The notes below the pieces were generated by a model, which searched no databases, was not told where the DNA came from, and was given only the letters and a program-made list of their open reading frames with translations. Both the position numbers and the translations under genes were made by a program. This document shows, in pieces, positions 46,722 through 58,104 of a DNA stretch of 64,000 nucleotides. The stretch is from Pseudofabraea citricarpa (lineage: Eukaryota > Ascomycota > Leotiomycetes > Helotiales > Dermateaceae): assembly GCA_029641185.1 (NCBI GenBank), contig JAPWGK010000003.1:1860001-1924000 (forward strand). Direction: 5' to 3'. Position 1 is the first letter of the stretch, and the number at the start of each line of letters is the position of its first letter.

Positions 46722-48568
46722 ATGCCTTCCAGATTAGATGCGCCAGTACTTAGTGTAGACGTGGGTGTTATCCACAAGGTCGACACGCGCAACGTCGAGA
46801 ACCTCTTTAGCATGTGGACTGGTGAGTGCACCCATGATGAACATGGCCGCGGGGGTGCTAATTCCATATAGTCTTTTCTAGATGTTCAGGATCGTTAGAG
46901 GAGGGACGCCGCTTGGAGAACTTGAGTTGGAGGTTATGGACACGAGAAACCTTCTGCTGTGAGCCAACCGGTGACGCCAATGCGACCACCCCCGCCATTT
47001 CGATCGCAAAGCGAGATTCAGAAGGCCAGTATACACAAGAACTACCAGATCTTTCCGCCAGCCTCGATTCGATAGCGGACGAGGAAGTTTTGGAATTCGA
47101 CAGCTCGTCCTCCAGCTCCCCACTAGATATCTCACATCCCAAGATCCAGCGACAAGACTCCATGAACAGTCGGAGTCGGGGCCGTGAGAGACATATCACC
47201 CCCGACGATCTCGAGAAGATGGTTATCGCCATCAAGGAGAAGAAGGATTTAGAACCGCTCGCCATGAGCACGCACTCATACCTCGCTCCAGTCGCCGAGC
47301 GTATTACCCAGCCAACACCAGAATTAGCCACCACCAAGACACCAGAGATCGTAGAGAGCAAGTCTGTCTCCCTCGACTCCGTTTCCGATCGATCAGCAAA
47401 ATCAGCCACCTCTAGTTCCGTCAGTGGCACGTCCGAGCGAAGTACCACCAGCATCGTCCGTGGATTCTCACCTTCACATGTCTCCTCGTCCTACCGATCG
47501 ATCCCTTTATTATCTGCACCATCCTCAATACCGACCGCCGACATTGCTTCAGATACCACCTCGAAGGTCGCCCCAACCAAGAAGCATACCATGTTTGCTC
47601 TTGGTGGCTCATCTGGTGACGACTCATTCAGCGAACAGCACAACTCCATGGACAGCGTACAACAACACCCTGTCCAGCAGCCAAAGAAGAAGACGGTCTT
47701 TCAATTCGGTGGATCATCCAACGAGGACGAGAGCTCATTACCAACACGAATGCAACCACGCAGCTCGCTCTCAGCAGCCTTGAACAAACCTGCAGGGCCA
47801 AAGAAACAGACGTCGTTCCAAGAGGAGGTTGCCACTCGCACCATCTCAGAGGAGCCCGTATTCGATGATGACGTCTTCGAGACTGACGACGAGGACGACA
47901 TCGACGAGAGCGCCATTGACGATGACGACGATTCTTCCGACTGGGAGGATTCTATCGAGGACAGTGGAAAGTCGAGCATCGACGAGAAGACATTCTTCCA
48001 GCGCGTAGATTCGAGACCCAACCTTACTTCGCGTCGCTCCTTGATCACTACCATGCTTCACCAGAACGATCGCGCAAACGCTTTGATGAACGCCGCGTCC
48101 CAATCCACCCCTGCAATGCATCGATCGCGAACATCTTCTCCTAGCGGGCCATCCTTGGCAGCATCCCCAGATTCTGACGATGCCGCGCCGTTGATGATGA
48201 AGAAGGGATTGAAGACAAACGGTCTCAAGCCCATTGCCGAAGTACCTCGATCATCTGCTCAACCCATCATCATGACTACTACCAACTCAACACAACATCA
48301 AATGGCCTTATCTCCACGGACAACGCGTCGCAACATGCTAGCGACCGAATTAACTGTTTCCCTCCGCCAACACCTTCTCTGGGAGAGACAACAAAAGACG
48401 CAAACAGCAAACGCTGTCCTCAAGCGTCGACATACCGCCCATGATGTTGCGAACCTCAAGCAATATCCCGAGAAGGTTCACATGAACACAACCGAGAAGG
48501 AACCAGCCGGAAGCTGGAACCAATACTTCAGCCAAGGCTTGGGTGAATATCACTCCAAGGGATGGTAG
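46722..48568 (+). CDS. GATA_AreA (DUF1752) / DUF3295 nuclear-type regulator
   Basis: Two exons, 46722-46821 and 46872-48568, with a 50-nt intron (donor GTGAGTGC, acceptor ATATAG) and 598 residues. The intron interrupts the conserved N-terminal domain. Once removed, it reads VDTRNVENLFSMWT then VFSRCSGSLEEGRRLENLSWRLW at about residues 20-56. This is the signature of the AreA-type N-terminal domain (PF08550) found in nitrogen/TOR-linked fungal regulators. The middle is Ser/Thr/Pro-rich and disordered. It contains two similar elements, KKHTMFALGGSSGDDS and KKKTVFQFGGSSNEDES, and a strongly acidic Asp/Glu block near 357-397. The C-terminal DUF3295-like part includes FFQRVDSRPNLTSRRSL near 409 and RRNMLATELTVSLRQHLLWERQ near 520. 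There is no GATA zinc finger, so it is not AreA itself. A role in nutrient-dependent transcription is inferred from the family. Confidence 0.9.
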
Positions 48569-49992
48569 ATATCACGGACCCCATATCCTCTTGCCATAGG
48601 TCGCATAATGTTTTATCATCTTAGCGCTCATTAAGGAGGCTGGCCGCATCAGCATACATACGTTCTGGCATCACTGCCTCATACATTACAGCATAGCTTT
48701 GCAATTGCAATGACCATTGCTTGCTTCAATTATCAACACATAGCATAGCGTCGGGGCGGCTTCATTGATTTTATTCTTTTGGTTTTCTGGGCTTTTCGCC
48801 CACACACGGGAAAAGGTTCGGCGTTGAAAAATACCTTGACCACTTCACAGTGTGTCTTGCAACCTTGTTTTTGCTTTTTATCATCACAGGCGTTCAAAGG
48901 GGTTTAATGGAAATGATACCAGGTCCAGAGATGGCCGCGAAGAGGAGGGAATTGTACAGTTTACTGGCACGCAAGGTTGGCCACGAGTTCTTGGAACTTT
49001 TTTTTTTTGGGACTGCCTCGAGCAGATTAGCATTAGCATTAGCATTCGCATCATCATAGCATGGCGACTTTTCACGGTCCAGCCATTTTGGGTGTCCTTG
49101 CTCAGTTTTGGTTTGGATGAGCAAGCAAGACAAGGGGAGCATCAGCGAGCGATTACAGGAGCTTAAAAGAGAGATTTGCAAATGAAGAATATTCCACAAA
49201 CAATTATCTTTTAGACTCTGGCTGCATGTGAAATGAAAGTGACTTTTTTTTCTTTCAAAAATTCGTATCTTTTAGCTGCTTTCGGTAACTGTAGCCTTTT
49301 GGTGGTGGTGGTGGCTGTGGTGTGAGGTGGGTGGTACATGTACATGTACTTGTACTTGTACTTGTGTAGCCGATCTATCGATCTATCTATCGGTCAATCT
49401 ACTAATCTTACACGGTAGCTTGCTTGCTTGCCTGCGTACCTAAGTCGTTCGTGGTACAACCGTATAATCAACCAAGCATACAACGAGTCACAATCGGGGG
49501 GCAGACCCTTTGTACCTCTCTCTCTCTTTATTCCTGTAGTATAGAATCTAGAGTCTAGACTCCCCCTCCCTTCCTTCCTTATCTCTTGTTGTGTAATCTA
49601 TCTATGTATGTGTACAAAGAAGACCTATGTACTCCCACCCTCTTTTTTTTTTCTTTTTCTTCTTTCTCTTTTTCTTCCTGCTCGTGCGCTTTTGCTTCTC
49701 GCTCTTGCTCTTACTCTTGCTCTTCCGAGGGGATTGGATCGTTCTCACATCAGAAGAAAGGTGGGTGATGGGTGATGGGGGGTGGGGGGTGTGATTTTGT
49801 ACCACGTCGAGAAAGAACGAGAGCGAGAGTGAAGGAGGGGGGGGGGACGCGTATGTGTCTTCTGCTCTCTCTCTCTCTCTCTCTTTTTTTTTTGTGAGAG
49901 GGAGGGAGGGATGGGTGTGAGAGTCTGACTTTTCCTTTTCCTCTTTTCTTCTTCTTTTTCGGTTGCTGTTGCTGCTGATGGAGTAGAAGTGT

Positions 49993-50072
49993 GAGAGTAA
50001 GAGAGTAAGAGAGTAAGAGAGTAAGAGAGTAAGAGAGTAAGAGAGTAAGAGAGTAAGAGAGTAAGAGAGTAA
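49993..50072. repeat. (GAGAGTAA)10 minisatellite
   Basis: Ten perfect head-to-tail copies of an eight-base unit, directly visible. Read out of phase, each unit contains GTAAGAGA, a donor-splice-like word, on the plus strand. Confidence 0.95.
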
Positions 50073-50433
50073 GTGCGTGCGTGGGGGTTGAAGGATCGAG
50101 GTTGAGTCGTACCGACCGACCGACACCTTGAATCTCTTTTTTTTCTTTCTTTCTTTCTTTTTTTTTTTAATCTATTTCTCTTGGGGTTTTGGGGTTTTAG
50201 GGGTGCGAGGTGAGAGGGATGAAAAAGGAGGGTCATGAGATTATGATCCTGATTACATTGATTACATTCGTGATGATGAAGTGAGCTCTTTGTGTAATGT
50301 AATGTAATATAAGGTAAGGTAGGGTGAGATTGTAGGATCCATGACACAGTGGCTAGAGTACTTAGGTACATCAAAACGGGTAGATGGTCAACTACCGAAA
50401 TTGAAAAAAGGAGCTGAACGTGAGAGCTGAGCT

Positions 50434-50460
50434 GAATTGAATTGAATTGAATTGAATTGA
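50434..50460. repeat. TTGAA pentamer repeat
   Basis: About five tandem units directly visible. Confidence 0.85.
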
Positions 50461-50505
50461 AGTCAAGGTCAGGTGTTGGTTTTGGTTTTCCATATCGCGT
50501 GTATA

Positions 50506-50549
50506 CATCCATCCAGCCATCCATCCAGCCATCCATCCAGCCATCCATC
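50506..50549. repeat. 12-base CATCCATCCAGC repeat
   Basis: Between three and four tandem copies of a twelve-base unit that is itself built on CATC. Confidence 0.85.
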
Positions 50550-50578
50550 AATAATACGTACGACTAAGGTAAGATCAG

Positions 50579-50606
50579 CCTCTCCTCTCCTCTCCTCTCC
50601 TCTCCT
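50579..50606. repeat. CTCCT pentamer repeat
   Basis: About five tandem units directly visible. Confidence 0.85.
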
Positions 50607-51878
50607 CACTCAGCGCAAATGAAACGGTGATACAAGACGCGACATGCCATGCCATGACATAATCATAATCCAGTCATCTCGTCTTGAAAAATTTAGGGGA
50701 CTTTTTTTTTTCTTTCTTTTTTTCTTTTTCTGCTTGTGCTGATTGTGGTGGTTATGCTTATGCTTATGCTTGTCCTCTTGTGGCTGTGGTCTGTTTGTCT
50801 TGCCTTGCCTAATCCACTCCACCATCTGCTGCTGCTGCTGCTGCTGCAAGTCATCTATCTATCCGTCCGTCTTACTTACTGTACCCATCTACCCATCTAC
50901 CCATCTACCCATCTTATGTCAGATCTTTCTTTGGCTTTCTCTCTGTCTCGTATTTCAACGTCTCGTCTTTTCTTTTTGTTTTTGAGGGGGATGGGTATGT
51001 CAATGGCAATGTCAGATCACGTGCGCGCACATGTGCGTATGTGGGGGGGTTTTTTTTTTTGTTCTAGATTCTTGGTGGTGGTGGTGAGGAAGAGGAAGGA
51101 GGAGGATTTCGATCCGAGTACCGGTAGCAAGGCAAGAGAAGAGGAGGAAGAAAAAAACACATGCCAAATTGTTCTTCTTCTTCATCTCGGGATATTTTTC
51201 TTTTTTTTGAGAGAGAGAAGAGATATCATGCGCGAGCCAGCTCCCCTCGTGCATCCATTGCATGAACTCTCTCTCCCTCTCCTAGCAAAAACTCCTTTCG
51301 TCCCTTCTGACTTGCAGCATCGTGAAGGAGGCGTGCTGCGTGCTGCGTGCTGGCTGCTGGCTGCTGGATGCTGGATGCACATGCTCTCTCCTGTACGGTA
51401 GGTACATACAGCAAAGATACAATATGCAGGGGTTAGCATGACCATGATCAGCAAAGAAGGAGTGCATACATAATCTAAGTCTCTACACTACAGTGCTACA
51501 CTACTGTACGTGAAGCGAAGTGATTCACAGCCTCTCGGGAACTTGAGCGAGAGGGAGACGGGGAGAGGAAGCGGTGAGGAGGCGGAAGAAGAGAAATCAC
51601 ATCACGATGCCTTTTCTTGTGCCTGTTTTACTTTTAGGTCTCTCATGCAGTCATGATTGATGACATTGCTCTTCTTGTAATGGGTGGATGGATAAATGAA
51701 TGATTATTCTTGGGGGTTTCTTGACTGCTGTGTTGTGTTGGTTTTTGCTTGGTATGTGTATGGGGTTTGAAGCTGGAGTTTGGTGGGGGTGAGATTTCAG
51801 ACTTGAGGGGTTGTCACAACAAGGAGAATCGCTTGCTCAACACAGCGGTCAAGAGATGTTGAGCCGAATGGAATCACT

Positions 51879-51900
51879 GGATGGATGGATGGATGGATGG
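51879..51900. repeat. GGAT microsatellite
   Basis: Five tandem units directly visible. Confidence 0.85.
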
Positions 51901-54900
51901 AAAAGGTGGTGGTGCGTGAGATAGGGAATGAGGGGTCCAGGGTCCAGGTGCAGGGTCTCACAGCAGCAGCAAGCAGGCACGAGCAGCCCTCACACAAAAA
52001 CACACAAGCCATATCATGTGAAGAGGCATGTGAAAGAAAAGTCATGAATAATCAATCATTCACGATTCTTTTTTTGGGTTCCTCCTCCCCCGATCTGCCT
52101 CGTGTATGCTCGAGTGTGACGCAGAAACAAATCACGAGAGCAAAGAGATAAAGTCAGTTTTCCTGTCTCTCCTTTTCGGCTTCCTCCTCTGTCTTCCCAC
52201 CGCTTGTTAGGTAATTCCTGTACTATACTGGCGGGTACAAGGACAAGGAAAATGTGAAGAATCCAGGGTAAGGCTGAAAATGTGTTTTTTTTTCTCTTGA
52301 GCTTTTCTTGCTTTTGTCTTCTTTTCTTTTTTTAGGATTCGTCTCTCTTTCATGTGATTGATGCTTGGGTTTTGCTGCGGTACTGTAGGTAGCAAGGCAA
52401 GGTAGCAAGGTTGGCTGGCTGCAATCAGGGTCGCAGGCATACATACATACAATACATACATAGACACGAATAATACCACCGTACCTTGGTCCAGACCGTT
52501 GCTTGCCGTAGGGCTGTGTCGAGACCCTTTTTTTTCTCTCTCCTCGTTGTATCGAAAAAACCTGGCTGCAACCAACCAGCACCCTGGCAAACCCCTGGCC
52601 CTTCTAAACAATGGAGCCTCCTCCTCCTCCCTCCGCACTTAGTTAATAGAGAAGAAAAAATCACTCGCTTTGGGCAGCTATGTGCTCCGTAGAATTACAT
52701 AAAACAACAATGATAAAAAGGGCCTTTCTCGGTATGATGACTTAAGCAGCTGCTGATTGGGTTGTGAGTCTTGTGATGCGTGCATGAACGGCGCCGGCGT
52801 CAAGACTCGAGACTCAAGAGAGGTTTCTCCATTCTTCTCCCTTTTGCGGCTTACCTTCACCCCCCCTCTCTCTCTCTCTCCAATTCTCCAACCGCCCGCC
52901 ATCTGTCTCCGTCTCCATAAAACCACGAGCTTTTCTGGAGTCTGGCCTGGCCTCTCCTGCTCTGCTTGCTTCCCAGTCGGCTCTTCGGTCAGATGGTCGC
53001 TACGCGGCTATCTGGTCGGAAGGAGGAGGAGGAAGAGCCGCAAATATGACTTACCTTACCGCTTTACATAGCACTGGCAGACCGACCACAGCCCACCACC
53101 GCCTATTGCCCACCGCCCACCGCTCACTGCTGCGGTAACTGCGCAGCGATGTACGGAAGCCGATTATGGGTTTCTTCTCTCCTTGTTATCGCAATCGATG
53201 ATGGCGGAAGCGACGTCATTCTGGATCCTGTTAGATAAGAGAACCCCCCTCGTTTGCATATCCGTCCATCTATCGTAGACCGTGAAACACCGAGTAGGGA
53301 ACATGTCTCTATCGGCTTGCATTGGTCGTCGTCTTTTTGTTTTTGTTTTCCCGACCGCCGTCTCATCGATTGCCTCGGCTTACTTGTTATGGTACTTTCG
53401 GTGAGATGGAGAGAAGAGATTTTTCTCTCTCTTTTTTTTTTCCACCCGGAGAAAGTGAGAGGGCTGGAGCGGATGCGGGGTGTTGCCATCGATACAGTAC
53501 AGTAGTGACGCTGTCTGTCGGCTGTCTCGTCTCGTCTCGTCTTCTTCGGCGAGCCGACCAAACAGATGTTGACTTTGTTAGTCAGGTACCATGCTCTTTT
53601 CTGTTTCTTCTCTCTCTCTCTAGCAGATATCTCGTTTGACTTTGGTTTGGGAAAAGCTGGACCTGCTGAGGTAATATTCTTCCAATATTCTTTAGTGGGT
53701 TCCGTTATTATTATTATTATTATTTTGATTTTCTGGAGAGTCAGGTACGAGATTGAGATGAGAGATGGATGCTGGATGCATGCACAGCCAGGGCGGCTCG
53801 GCTATCTCCTTTCTTCCCTCGCTCTCCCAATGCCTCGCCTCTCACATATTCTCCTTGCCATCATCAGACCATTGACCATCGCCGTCAAAACCCTGGCTGC
53901 AAGGCCCAGCCAGCACCTCAGAGCCGAGCCAGAAGAGCAAAAGCAAAAAGAGAGGATCGAGAGCATTCCAAACCAAAAATCATCAAAAAATGCCCCCGAG
54001 TCAGCAACCAAAACGATCGATCCCGAACAAGACTGCGGCAGTCCCCCCCCTCCCCACGTGAGAAGTGACAGGTCGCCCAAACTCAGATTCCGGGGATCGC
54101 TTCCTCACGCTTCCTCCCGCGACCTTGCCTCATCTCATTTCATCTCCTGCTTCTGCCGCTGAAGAAGAGGAGGGAAAATCATATCGCTCGCGTTTTCTTT
54201 CCGCCCCGATTTGCTTTCGGCCTTGAATGCCAGCCCCCCCCATCTCCCTCCCCCCTCCTCTTGCCCCTCCCGATCATCTAGAATCTTTTCTGACAGCTTT
54301 AGCCTTCGCCCTCGCCTGCTGTGCTGTATAGCATTGGCATGGCCGCTTCCCCGAGGTAGGGTGGCTCTGGCGGCGCTTTGTCATTCACACATAGCCTTTT
54401 GAGATTGGGTTATTTTTGGCGTGAGCGAGTGGGGTTTGAGTTTTGCGATTTGGGTTTGGCTTTGGCTTTGGCTTTGGGCTGTGGACGGACTCGACGGAGT
54501 AAGGTTGGACCAGGTATGTGTTGTGATATCAGGACGACGGCGATGTTGAACAGGTGGATTGGGAGATGCTATCGTAAATACTTTCCTTGGTGGCTCAAGC
54601 CCACGCACCATGTGCTGCTGCTGATAGTGATGATGTCTCTGCACATTTGCATGACCGCCGGCGGAGTATGCTCGCAGCTTTCATTCCTGGTGTTATCCAT
54701 GCATATCTTTTCCCTTTTCTCCTTGGGAGAGAGATCATCACCGTTATCTGGCTGCCATAGATAACCGGTGAAATTCTCCCCAGATCTCGATCCATCTTGT
54801 GGATTTTCCAGAACTATGTCGTATTTCTGGCCGCTGGCTGTCATATCTCCGAGCCCGTACTTGTTATATCTCAACCTTCCTTCAACCTATACAGTATAGT

Positions 54901-56416
54901 GCTTATGCATCGCCATCCATCCAGATGAGGAGAGAGGTCGTATCTAGTCCAATGATATGGCATACACTCTATTGAAGCCACTTGTTTCCGCCACATGGAT
55001 CTTGAGAATTCACTTGCTGAATTCGTGTGACATAGAAATTCCTCCTCCTAATGTCTCTGAAACTCGTGTTTGTTCTCGATTCGTAACGTATGCGGCACGA
55101 GTCCGCAATGTGTATCTGTCTCTATGCTATGTACCACTCATTCGACGTGGTTTGTCTTAGGTAAGCGTAGAAACTATCTTTCCGGATCCCATTTATACGA
55201 CTTGCTATCGGTAGATAGGTTGTGAATCTATACTCGGGAACAGAAATCGGTTGTATTTCTAGTTGTTTGGAAATGCTGCTCGTGGATTTTTAAGTAACTG
55301 AGGAGGCTGGGGCTGTGTGATTCGCTTCTCCTCGCCTTTTACCTTTCGCTTTTCTTTTACACGAAGCTATGAAGCCATGAAGCTATAAGTACCTAAGCGT
55401 GTCAGGGAAGATCAGATGTTCATTTTAAAGGGGAGGCTATATAGAATCAATCGCAGGGAGAATTGAGTAACGATTTCTTCGCGTATAGTGAGATCGGGAG
55501 AGATGTTGTAACCCGCAATGCTTAGATGTGATTTCCCTTCACCTGTGCTTTTGTCTAAGTATACCTGTCTTCATATAAGCCACATACGCATACGGATAAA
55601 AGTAATAAGACTTCCTCTTTTCGAACAGGAAGTTAAGTACTATACTAGAGCTTTCCTAATACTATAAACTATATCATTCATCCGTGTAATAAAAAATACA
55701 TCTTGAAATTCTCGCTAACGCCCTCAGCATCCCTATTCATATTTAAGCGAAAAAGGGGGGGGGGTTCTCACCGTCGGCTAAAATATAGATTTTAAGCTTG
55801 TTGTTGTTAGTTGTAGGTTACCATTGATTCCACAGAGCTGGATCAGAATGATGATATATGTGGATATTATGAAATCATCAACCTTGGAAGAAAACGTTAT
55901 AGATGCTATTCACATGTGCTTGAAGAAATTCTTGAACTTTTTGACTGAGGTAAGTAGATATTTGTGGTTTTGTGCCTGAGATCAGAGTATCTACATGTTT
56001 GCAGAATGATACATTATAATTTTGGTGATTATACACCCTTGCTTATTTTTGAACTCTGTTCAGGAATCTTGTGCACTTGAGAAACAGTACCCCCTCTCTC
56101 ACACTACAACAATTTCCATCATGCAGTTTCCTGACAAAGGAACAGTGGATTATAACAAAGAAATTTCAAACCCAGGACTCTTTGTCACGCTGGACAATGT
56201 GACTGATTGTTTCTGTGCTCTGCACTGCCTTGGAAGCAACAGTCGTGTCACGAGATGAGCCAAAAATTCACTCGCCCAAGATCCGAGCTAATTACTATAA
56301 GAAGACATGATTACGCCCCGTTCCCAGCTGTGCAGTCCATCCCTTCAAACCCCTCTCGAGCAACCCCAACGAACGGACGAAGAACGCGCAAGGAAGACCA
56401 CAAATAACACACAACC

Positions 56417-57217
56417 ATGGCCTGTTACGTCCCGATTCCGCAACAATCCCCCACTGTTGATCCCCCTACTATCGATCCTCCTCCTCCAACCATGGAAGAA
56501 CTAGCACCTCCAAACAAGCCGGTCTTTTTCGACGGCAAACTCGTGCGTCTCTTCCTACAACACAGCCTCCCCTTCATCATCCTCTGCGCCATGAATCTCT
56601 ACTGGATATTCTGGGGCAGCGCAGCACCCCAGACGACAGTCGTCGCTACAATCTGGTGGTTCATGCCGTGCGCAGTGCCCTACATCGTAGCACTGGTATT
56701 CATCATCAAAGACGTACAGGAGGTAGACGAGGAAAACGGGCAGTGGAAAGATTACCGAGGCGTCATCTGCCTGCTGGTGCGAGGAGTATGCGATCTAATC
56801 ACTGCCCTGATAACGAGCATACTATTCACGTGGAAGTTGGTCACTGCACCCATCTCCATCTGGGGTAGCCTGCAGCCGTACGACAGCACGTCTAGCCTGT
56901 TCCACAATTATCACAGCTCCATGGCTGCTTATGTTGTAGCCGCGCTGCTCACTTACTTCGCTGTGGGTTTGTGTTTGCTTTTTGTCTTCTCTATGGTTCT
57001 TTTTTGGATCGTCTGTGACATTTTGCTCTCTTTCATAGAGAGCCGCTGGCGCCTGGTGGAGAATAAATGGCATGGAAGGACCGAGGAGAGTCTGCCTCTG
57101 ACTGAGCGAACGACCGAGGAGAGTCTGCCTCTGAGTGAGGTAATAAGCGAGGAGATTTTGCCTCTGACTGAGGTAACGAGCGAGGAGAGTCTGCCTCTGG
57201 TTGAGCGTCTTGACTGA
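56417..57217 (+). CDS. Multi-pass membrane protein, single-unit relative of the 25.8-kb gene
   Basis: Single exon of 266 residues from an ATG in ACCATGG context. After a Pro-rich N-terminus there are about four hydrophobic segments. The conserved block GSAAPQTTVVATIWWFMPC lies at 67-85, with LQPYD at 152-156. This matches both halves of the 387-residue protein encoded at 25757-26920 in motif, order and spacing. The C-terminal tail consists of four 11-residue repeats (57080-57211) of the type TEESLPLTERT, encoded by four 33-base units, followed by Asp and the stop. The family is unknown to me. The acidic repeat tail is probably cytosolic and could bind partners. The gene stands alone in AT-rich DNA at the edge of the gene desert. 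Confidence 0.75.
   Translation: MACYVPIPQQSPTVDPPTIDPPPPTMEELAPPNKPVFFDGKLVRLFLQHSLPFIILCAMNLYWIFWGSAAPQTTVVATIWWFMPCAVPYIVALVFIIKDVQEVDEENGQWKDYRGVICLLVRGVCDLITALITSILFTWKLVTAPISIWGSLQPYDSTSSLFHNYHSSMAAYVVAALLTYFAVGLCLLFVFSMVLFWIVCDILLSFIESRWRLVENKWHGRTEESLPLTERTTEESLPLSEVISEEILPLTEVTSEESLPLVERLD
57080..57211 (+). repeat. Four 33-bp coding repeats
   Basis: Four in-frame 33-base units encoding TEESLPLTERT, TEESLPLSEVI, SEEILPLTEVT and SEESLPLVERL. Unit length is a multiple of three, so copy-number change would not break the frame. Confidence 0.95.
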
Positions 57218-58104
57218 GTAGTAAGTAAGTGGGAGAAAAATAGGTAAATGCTCGAGGGATGATGGTTGACTGAGCATTAAGCGACTGGAAATGGTGTACT
57301 TCGTAGGTTGATAGATCATTCATGATAAGACATTCCCTTAGACTAGAAAATACTTGCCGTGCCATCGGTTTTCCCAAGAGCCGCTTTGCTACATCATACT
57401 TTTTATAATAGTATACAAATTGTGATAGTGATCAGATGATTTATATGCAAAATCTAAGAATGAGATGATTAGAGAAAGAAGATGAATATAAGAAAGAGTA
57501 AGATGTAAGGGAAGGATTATATTAAGGGGAACATGCCGTGCACGCTATTTGTCTTTTTGAATAGTAGCTTACTATATTACGCTTTTTATAAGGAGAATCA
57601 GATGGACAAGGAGACCCGAATGGTTTATAAGTAGAATATTATTAAGGTAAAAAAAGAGGAGTGGATTATATTAAGAGAAAAAGATAAATCGCTAGTAAAA
57701 AAAGGGAAAAGTTAAGCAAGAAAAAAGCTTTTCCTAATGGAAATCACAAAAAGAAGATTAAGGGAAGAGAAGAAATCACAAGTCAAAAATCAAGCAAGAA
57801 AAGAAAAGCTTCCACTGACGAATATCACAAGAGAAAACCAAGAAGTTGTTTAAGTATGTACAATTCTGTGAAAACACCGCCACGACTCGACTCTATGCTA
57901 TGTACTTTTTGTAGGGTAACAAATACAGTGGTAAAAATCCTCCCAAAGTAAAACCGATAAAACAGAAACCCTCAAGTTGCAATGCAATGCCAAAATAAAT
58001 CAGATCCTTCCAAACTCCCTAGCTCCCTAACTCTCAGTCTCTCCAGCTCCAGGCTTTCAGACTCTCAAAATCCAGACACTCTAACACTCTTTCTTGACAG
58101 TCAC
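57218..58104. other. AT/purine-rich intergenic with degenerate duplications
   Basis: No gene. Two related blocks at roughly 57388-57530 and 57565-57680 share words such as ACTTTTTATAA/GCTTTTTATAA and GGATTATATTAAG. A second imperfect pair sits near 57717 and 57795. The right end is the 3' flank of the AA11 gene. Confidence 0.45.

Larger units (their letters stand above)
48569..56416. other. 7.8-kb gene desert, repeats then AT-rich
   Basis: No intact gene recognised. 48.6-54.5 kb continues the microsatellite-rich, GC-richer composition. From about 54.9 kb the sequence becomes AT-rich again. Long open frames at 49745-50551 and 50736-51401 derive from tandem repeats and lack coding character. 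Confidence 0.55.

Noticed and set aside
49993..50072. Could the octamer array be a CRISPR-like array?
   Set aside because: Units are contiguous with no spacers and the genome is eukaryotic.
49745..50551. 268-codon minus-strand open frame
   Set aside because: Its sequence is dominated by LLLSYSLT-type translations of the octamer array and other simple repeats; no coding character or family.
50736..51401. 221-codon plus-strand open frame
   Set aside because: Made of CTT/TGC and other simple repeats, with no conserved domain and no support from splice or promoter signals.
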